64,000 nt of DNA from JBMNGO01 sp050949885. Lineage in GTDB: Bacteria; Bacillota; Syntrophomonadia; Syntrophomonadales; Syntrophomonadaceae. Shown here one piece after another: positions 59,040 through 64,000 of the stretch. How positions within the stretch are numbered: the stretch's first letter is position 1; every line of letters begins with the position of its first letter. The translations under genes and the position numbers were made by a program. The DNA lies in NCBI GenBank assembly GCA_050949885.1, contig JBMNGO010000008.1:180402-244401 (forward strand), read 5' to 3'. The notes beneath the pieces were generated by a model. The model made no database searches, had not been told where the DNA came from, and saw only the letters and a program-made list of their open reading frames with translations.

Positions 59040-60341
59040 TCATTTTCTCTGGCATTTTGTCTCTAAATATTGCTCAATTCCTTCGAAGTCAGGTATGAAT
59101 ATACTTTCACATCCTATTTTTTTAGCTGCTTCATAGACGAGTCTGCCGTTTACTCCTTCAATAGGTTTTTCACCGGCTGCATAAACCTCAGTAAAAATAA
59201 CCAGATCAGTATTCTTAAAGGATTCTCCCAATTCTCTAGATAAGTTCTGAGTTCGTGTAAATCGATGGGGTTGAAATACAACAATCAGCCGGCCCTTATG
59301 AAAACTTCTGGCAGCTTCCAGTGTAACTTGTATTTCTGTAGGATGATGGGCATAATCATCAACAACCATAATACCCTTTTTGTGCCCAATCAGCTCAAAC
59401 CGACGTTTGGCTCCCCTAAAGCTCTTAAGGGCTCTTATGGCTTTTTTTACGTCCAGCCCTAACTCACAGGCAACAGCAATGGCTGACAGTGCATTAAGGG
59501 CGTTGTGTTTACCAGGCACTACCAGTTCTACTGTCTCCTCCAGGCCTTTTCTTGATCCCACTTGAAATTTTGATCCAGTCTTAAAGGACGTCCAGTCCTT
59601 TATATAGTAATCATTTTCCTGGTTTTCTCCGTACCAGATAATCCTGGTCTGAGGCGGATATTCCATTTCCCGGGTATAGCGATCATCGCCGCATAACAAT
59701 GCAAAGCCTTCTGGTTTTACCCTACCAATAAACTGAGAAAAGGCCTTTTTAATGTTTTCCACATTTTTATAATAATCCAGGTGATCATTTTCTATATTTG
59801 TTACTACCGCAACAAAAGGCTTTAGTTCCAAAAAAGAAGCATCACTTTCGTCAGCTTCTATAACGTAATATTCACTTTTGCCCAATTTGGCTCCCATGTT
59901 GGTTCCCTGTAATTCGCCACCTATTATATATGTTGGATCCACGCCGCAGGCATCAAATACATAATAGATCATTGAAGTGGTGGTGGTTTTTCCATGGGCG
60001 CCTGCTATGGCAATTCCCTGGTGGCTATTTACTAGATTGGCCAACATTTGACCCCGTTTAATTACCGGAATGTCACGTATTTGGGCTTCACATACCTCGT
60101 AATTATCCTCCGGAATAGCAGAGGAGATTACCAGCAAATCAACCCCTTTCTCCACATTCGAGGCAGAATGACCCTCAAAAATTTTAATTCCCATTTTTTC
60201 TAATTGTGCTGTTACGTTGCTTTTCTGCAAGTCGGACCCGCTGACCTTATAACCCTTTTCCCATAGTATTCGGGCTATTCCACTCATGCCGGCTCCGCCT
60301 ATTCCAACCATGTGTATCCATTGTTGTGAGGCCCCGGTCAT
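59040..60341 (-). CDS. murC: UDP-N-acetylmuramate-L-alanine ligase MurC, C-terminus frameshifted
   Basis: Adds L-Ala to UDP-MurNAc. From ATG 60341 the protein shows VGIGGAGMSGIARILWEKGYKVSGSDLQ, the ATP loop GAHGKTTTTSM, EADESDASFLELKP, NIENDHLDYY and FQPHRFTRTQNL, all intact. The open frame ends after 433 residues in YLETKCQRK. One base past LETK the next frame continues ARENDLIITMGAGNVWKIGPDLL to a stop at 58952, exactly the conserved MurC tail (DLIxTMGAGD/N). An extra base near 59054-59058 (AAAATGCC) explains this: mutation, sequencing error or programmed shift. Confidence 0.92.
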   Translation of the reverse strand: MTGASQQWIHMVGIGGAGMSGIARILWEKGYKVSGSDLQKSNVTAQLEKMGIKIFEGHSASNVEKGVDLLVISSAIPEDNYEVCEAQIRDIPVIKRGQMLANLVNSHQGIAIAGAHGKTTTTSMIYYVFDACGVDPTYIIGGELQGTNMGAKLGKSEYYVIEADESDASFLELKPFVAVVTNIENDHLDYYKNVENIKKAFSQFIGRVKPEGFALLCGDDRYTREMEYPPQTRIIWYGENQENDYYIKDWTSFKTGSKFQVGSRKGLEETVELVVPGKHNALNALSAIAVACELGLDVKKAIRALKSFRGAKRRFELIGHKKGIMVVDDYAHHPTEIQVTLEAARSFHKGRLIVVFQPHRFTRTQNLSRELGESFKNTDLVIFTEVYAAGEKPIEGVNGRLVYEAAKKIGCESIFIPDFEGIEQYLETKCQRK

Positions 60342-60549
60342 TCCTTACACTCCTTTTCAAACCTTCTAATAACAATCCCATTTTAATGTATGCAGTGTTA
60401 ACAAAAGTGGTTACATTGACTCTTCATCCGGTGGGTTGTAATTTGATTATTTCCATGTTATGGCCAAAAAAATCAATTTCGCCAAATTTATAAGCGGCAT
60501 ATTATCTATAATACTGTTTTTCGCCTGGATGGGAACAAAAAAATAAAAA

Positions 60550-60565
60550 AGGATTGTAAAATCCT
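60550..60565 (-). terminator. Terminator-like hairpin after murG
   Basis: Stem AGGATT/AATCCT with loop TTAC on the minus strand followed by TTTTTATTTTTTT, 32 nt behind the murG stop. murC would then need its own promoter in the 209 nt that follow. Confidence 0.7.
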
Positions 60566-60596
60566 CTCTTGTCTTATTTATATCCTTATTATCTTT

Positions 60597-61700
60597 TTAT
60601 TTTAGATGACCCTTAAGAATGATGTCTATTATTTCGTTCAGAGCATCAGGCCGACCTTCTTTTTTGATATTGCGGCTCATTCGCCTTAATCCATCCGGGT
60701 TCATCCTCAATTCTTCAATCTGTTTATACAAGGTTGCACCGTCCAAAGAATCGTCCCTTATCATCTCAGCAGCTCCCTTATTTGCTAGTGCCTGCGCATT
60801 TTTTTCCTGATGGTTTTCTGATGCATAAGGATAAGGCACCAGTATAGCAGGAACTCCCAAAATGGCCAATTCGCTTAACGTGCTGGCCCCTGCCCGGCAA
60901 ATGGCTAAATCGCTTGAGGCCAGAGCATCTTCCATATTGTACATGTACGGATAAAGATGTATTCTGCCATCTTCATAATCAAGTTTATTGGCCTCCAATT
61001 GCTGCTTGACCTCTTCATATCCCGTTTCTCCTGTTATCCAAATTACTTGCCAGGGAACTCCATGATATTTCTCCACCAATTCCAGCATAGCCTGATTGAT
61101 TTTGTTAGCTCCCCTACTACCGCCGAAAACTAGCACGGTAAAAGCTTCTAAACACAAGTTCAGCCTTTTTTTGGCTTCAGTTGGAGATACCTGTGTAAAC
61201 TCTTTACGAACCGGCAAACCAGTGATGCATATTTTGGGGGTACGAAGGAATTTCTGGGCTTCAGCAAAAGTCAGCAGGGTACAATCCACTCTCTTTGCCA
61301 GACAGCGGTTGGCCAGTCCCGGCAGAGCGTTTTGCTCATGGATGAATGTTTTACAGGGGTAATAAGATGCGGCTAAGACTACCGGAAAAGACACATATCC
61401 TCCGGTTCCCACAACTACATCAGGTTTAAAACTTTTTATGATTTGAAAACTCTGCCACAAACTTAAGGGAAGCCTGGCCAGTGATTGAGAAGCCTTGATT
61501 AGAGAAGAGCGGTCAATTCCAGAAATGTCTATGAATGTGAACCTGAAACCAGCCTTTGGAACAATTTGGCTTTCCATACCCTTTTGGGTTCCCACATAAA
61601 GTATTTCAGCATTTGGTACCCTTTCCTGTATTCCCCGGGCTATAGCCAGAGCAGGGTATATATGCCCCCCGGTGCCTCCTCCGGTAATAATAATCCTCAT
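60597..61700 (-). CDS. murG: Lipid II synthase MurG (UDP-GlcNAc transferase)
   Basis: GT28 glycosyltransferase that converts lipid I to lipid II on the inner membrane face, 367 residues. N-terminal MRIIITGGGTGGHIYPALAIARGI (first G loop), VVGTGGYVSFPVVLAA, HEQNALPGLANR, the UDP-GlcNAc loop LVFGGSRGANKINQAML, and AICRAGASTLSELAILGVPAILVPYPYASENHQ. ATG 61700 is chosen because homology starts there; the frame reaches 61802 and overlaps ftsW. It follows ftsW by 22 nt. Confidence 0.96.
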   Translation of the reverse strand: MRIIITGGGTGGHIYPALAIARGIQERVPNAEILYVGTQKGMESQIVPKAGFRFTFIDISGIDRSSLIKASQSLARLPLSLWQSFQIIKSFKPDVVVGTGGYVSFPVVLAASYYPCKTFIHEQNALPGLANRCLAKRVDCTLLTFAEAQKFLRTPKICITGLPVRKEFTQVSPTEAKKRLNLCLEAFTVLVFGGSRGANKINQAMLELVEKYHGVPWQVIWITGETGYEEVKQQLEANKLDYEDGRIHLYPYMYNMEDALASSDLAICRAGASTLSELAILGVPAILVPYPYASENHQEKNAQALANKGAAEMIRDDSLDGATLYKQIEELRMNPDGLRRMSRNIKKEGRPDALNEIIDIILKGHLK

Positions 61701-61722
61701 AATGATTATTCCCTTTCCATAA

Positions 61723-62823
61723 TTACTTGAAATTGCAGTACCGGGATATGTTAAGGAGCAGTCCGACTCCCACCATGGTAAATAATAGTGAAGAACCCCC
61801 ATGACTAATAAACGGCAGAGTAATACCTGTTACAGGCAAGGCACCCGATACTACCCCAATATTGATGGCTGCTTGAAATACAATCATAATTGTGATTCCT
61901 GCAGCCAGTAAACTACCAAAGGTGTCAGGAGCTTTCATGGCAATCTTGAATCCTCGCCAGGCAAACAACAGAAATAAGGCCAGAACAAGAGAAGCCCCAA
62001 TGAAACCCAATTCTTCTCCTAATATGGCATAAATAAAGTCCGTATGCTGCTCGGGAAGATAAAAAAACTTTTGTCGGCTTCTTCCCAGGCCCATCCCGAA
62101 TAATCCCCCTGATCCGAGGGCATAAAGGGATTGAATTGTCTGGAAGCCAGTATCCGAAGGATCTTTCCAGGGATCCAGAAATGCCATAAACCGTTCCAGA
62201 CGGTAAGGAGCAACAATTATGGCAGCGGCAACGGCTGCAGTTCCAGCCAGAGATAATAGACCCAAATGTGACCAGCGAGCTCCAGCTACCAGCAACATAA
62301 AAAAAACGGTTCCAGCCAGAGCAAAGGCTGTCCCCAGATCTGGCTGTTTCATTATGAGTCCGCAGACAAAAGCAACCAGCAAGATATATGGCATAACACC
62401 CTTTTTAAAGGATATTATAGTGTCCATTCTGGCTTCCATGGTTTTAGCCAGAAACATTACTAAAGCCAGTTTTGCTAATTCCGAAGGTGCAAAGGAGGCA
62501 AAACCTACTCCCAGCCAGCGGCTGGAACCTTTGGTTGCGATACCTAACGGGGTTATGACCAGTATAAGGCATACAACAGCTATTAGCATGAGTGGAAAAG
62601 CAAAATCTCTCAACCGCAGATAGTTAAGTTTCATTACTATAATTAATGCTACAAATCCTATCAGAGCCCACAGAAGCTGGCGTCTAAAGAAATAATAGGC
62701 ATCATCGTAACGTACGCTTGCAGTTACGGCACTGGAACTGTAAACCATTACCAGGCCTATGCCGACCAGAGCAACTGTGGTAATAAACAATATAAAATCA
62801 GGTGGTCCTTTTTTTAGTCCCAC
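61723..62823 (-). CDS. ftsW: SEDS peptidoglycan glycosyltransferase FtsW/SpoVE
   Basis: A 366-residue, about ten-span membrane polymerase. SEDS hallmarks: MVYSSSAVTAS, the extracellular loop RWLGVGFASFAPSELAKLALVMFLA, KQPDLGTAFAL with the catalytic Asp, LGRSRQKFFYLPEQHTDFIYAILGEELGFIGA and LPFISHGGSSLLF. Between murD and murG, so either the division FtsW or the sporulation SpoVE; sequence alone does not separate them here. Confidence 0.94.
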   Translation of the reverse strand: MGLKKGPPDFILFITTVALVGIGLVMVYSSSAVTASVRYDDAYYFFRRQLLWALIGFVALIIVMKLNYLRLRDFAFPLMLIAVVCLILVITPLGIATKGSSRWLGVGFASFAPSELAKLALVMFLAKTMEARMDTIISFKKGVMPYILLVAFVCGLIMKQPDLGTAFALAGTVFFMLLVAGARWSHLGLLSLAGTAAVAAAIIVAPYRLERFMAFLDPWKDPSDTGFQTIQSLYALGSGGLFGMGLGRSRQKFFYLPEQHTDFIYAILGEELGFIGASLVLALFLLFAWRGFKIAMKAPDTFGSLLAAGITIMIVFQAAINIGVVSGALPVTGITLPFISHGGSSLLFTMVGVGLLLNISRYCNFK

Positions 62824-62843
62824 TAGTTATATCCCCCTAAAGA

Positions 62844-64000
62844 CTAGCCTTTATTATTCTGTTCGATTAGAGAGTGTACCAGATTGCAAAATAAGTCTCC
62901 CCTCTGTTCATAACTCTCAAACATATCCCAGCTGGTGCAGGCGGGAGCCAATAAGACTATATCTCCCGGGCTGGCCAGGCTATGTGCTGTGGATACTGCT
63001 GCCGGGAAGTCTTCTACTTCATTTATATTCTTAAACCCGGCATCCATTACCGCTTCTTTAAGTTCTGAGCGGGCTTCTCCCACTAGAACAATTTCCTTCA
63101 CCCTTTCCTTAATAATCCGGGCCAAATCGGTAAAATCACAGCCTTTGTTTCTCCCCCCGGCAATAAGCACTATGGGCTGAGAGAAAGACTCCAGGGCTTT
63201 TATGGCTGATTCCGGATTGGTAGCTTTGGAATCATTAATGTAAAAGATCTGATTGTAACACGCTACCTGTTCCAACCGATGTCTCACTCCGGGAAAAGTC
63301 ATTAATGACTCCCTTATACTCTTTTCGTCAACACCGGCTAAAATTGCCATCATGGTTGCACAAAGGACGTTTTCCAGGTTATGCTTGCCCCGCAGGAGCA
63401 CCTCATTTACCCGGCATATTTTATGTATCCCTGCACTGGTAATAATGGTGATCACCCCGTCTTTCACAAAGGCGCCTTTATTAAGTACCCGGTCGGTGGA
63501 GAAATAATAAACCTGTGATCGGCATTCTTTTCCCAATTCTCTGGTTATTGCATCCTCGTAATTGAGAATTGTAAAGTCATCCCCGGTCTGGTTGGCAAAG
63601 ACCCTGGCTTTTGCTCTAATATATTTTTCCATATTAAAGTGCCTATCAATATGATCTGGGGTAATATTTATTATCCCGCTAATGTGGGGTCTAAAATCCA
63701 CAATGGTGTCAAGCTGAAAACTGGACATTTCTGTTGAGATGTACCCTTCATCCATCTGATCAATTAATGAAGACAGAGCTATACCGATATTCCCGCCCGA
63801 AACGGCCTTTTCCCCGCCTTTTTCTAAAATGTTTTGGAGCAGTGTAGTTGTGGTAGTCTTTCCATTGGTACCTGTAATGGCTAAAATAGACACTCCTTCA
63901 GGTTTAAAGCGGTAGGCCAGTTCTACCTCTCCTATTACTGGAATCATTTCCGAGTAGGCTTCCCGGATCGGCTTAATCTGCAAAGGTACACCAGGACTTA
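62844..64000 (-). CDS. murD: UDP-N-acetylmuramoylalanine-D-glutamate ligase MurD (5' end outside the window)
   Basis: Adds D-Glu to UDP-MurNAc-L-Ala. About 385 C-terminal residues are present: SPGVPLQIKPIREAYSEMIPVIGEVELAYR, ATP loop GTNGKTTTTTLLQNIL, STEMSSFQLD, ITPDHIDRHF, YINDSKATNPESAIKALESF, GGRNKGCDFTDL and LLAPACTSWDMFESYEQRGDLF. The frame continues past base 64000, so the N-terminal UDP-binding domain is cut off. It heads the visible minus-strand cluster murD-ftsW-murG. Confidence 0.95.
   Translation of the reverse strand, partial: SPGVPLQIKPIREAYSEMIPVIGEVELAYRFKPEGVSILAITGTNGKTTTTTLLQNILEKGGEKAVSGGNIGIALSSLIDQMDEGYISTEMSSFQLDTIVDFRPHISGIINITPDHIDRHFNMEKYIRAKARVFANQTGDDFTILNYEDAITRELGKECRSQVYYFSTDRVLNKGAFVKDGVITIITSAGIHKICRVNEVLLRGKHNLENVLCATMMAILAGVDEKSIRESLMTFPGVRHRLEQVACYNQIFYINDSKATNPESAIKALESFSQPIVLIAGGRNKGCDFTDLARIIKERVKEIVLVGEARSELKEAVMDAGFKNINEVEDFPAAVSTAHSLASPGDIVLLAPACTSWDMFESYEQRGDLFCNLVHSLIEQNNKG

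Overview
The window looks like a piece of chromosome from a low-to-mid GC, endospore-lineage Firmicute of the class Clostridia. The gene content (sigE, sigG, spoIIGA, ymxH, CodY, HslUV, T-box control of ileS) fixes that much. The double set of acyl-CoA beta-oxidation genes with no sugar genes suggests a syntrophic fatty-acid oxidiser close to Syntrophomonas. The genus is an inference from gene content; no 16S gene is present.

Layout. 1-13.7 kb (nearly all minus strand): the 5' part of ileS with its Ile-specific T-box leader, nth, an AceTr/SatP-type acetate channel, a polar amino acid ABC transporter, a DMT permease, then the ylm-type cell-division neighbourhood (yggU, divIVA, U32 peptidase, yggT, proC, sepF, yggS), a PhoPR-like two-component pair and pgeF. 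13.7-17.4 kb: two uncharacterised plus-strand genes, repeat array A, nrdR, a Cys-rich TOBE protein, a decayed second copy of the nrdR 5' end and a gene-poor stretch with small repeats. 17.4-39.4 kb: an acyl-CoA island. Operon 1 is hbd-ech-thl-thl (minus). A divergent plus-strand operon carries maoC, ech, an NDP-forming acyl-CoA synthetase and an MFS permease broken by an amber codon. Next come an amidohydrolase, a TetR regulator and repeat array B. Operon 2 is tctC-tctB-tctA-hbd-thl-thl (minus), followed by a CoA-transferase with a divergent IclR regulator. 39.4-48.2 kb: ymxH, codY, hslU, hslV, xerC, trmFO, topA, dprA. 48.4-52.9 kb: small ORFs, an orphan beta-class DNA methyltransferase, sigG, sigE, spoIIGA. 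53.3-64 kb: the division and cell-wall cluster ftsZ, ftsA, DUF1290, DUF881, ftsQ, murA, murC, murG, ftsW, murD (partial).

How it fits together. The backbone follows the Bacillus/Clostridium order mur/fts - spoIIGA-sigE-sigG - ymxH - ylm - divIVA - ileS, and the fatty-acid island interrupts it between ymxH and nrdR/pgeF. Within the island, three promoters (operon 1, the divergent maoC operon and tctC operon 2) share a CGAACGTTCG-type palindrome just downstream of their -10 regions. This suggests one regulon, plausibly run by the TetR protein encoded at 28.9 kb. Proposed flow: carboxylate uptake (TctABC or MFS), activation (CoA-transferase or NDP-forming synthetase), hydration (crotonases, MaoC), oxidation (Hbd) and thiolysis, with acetate leaving through the CoA-transferase or synthetase steps. 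Acyl-CoA dehydrogenase and Etf genes are not in this window.

Most notable oddities: two arrays of a 175-bp palindromic repeat, each between convergent genes; a 2.45-kb almost perfect duplication of the two thiolases plus a mosaic hbd; a thiolase paralogue lacking two canonical active-site residues; an amber codon in the MFS gene; a frameshift near the end of murC; and non-canonical starts for hslU (CTG) and possibly ftsA (ATT).
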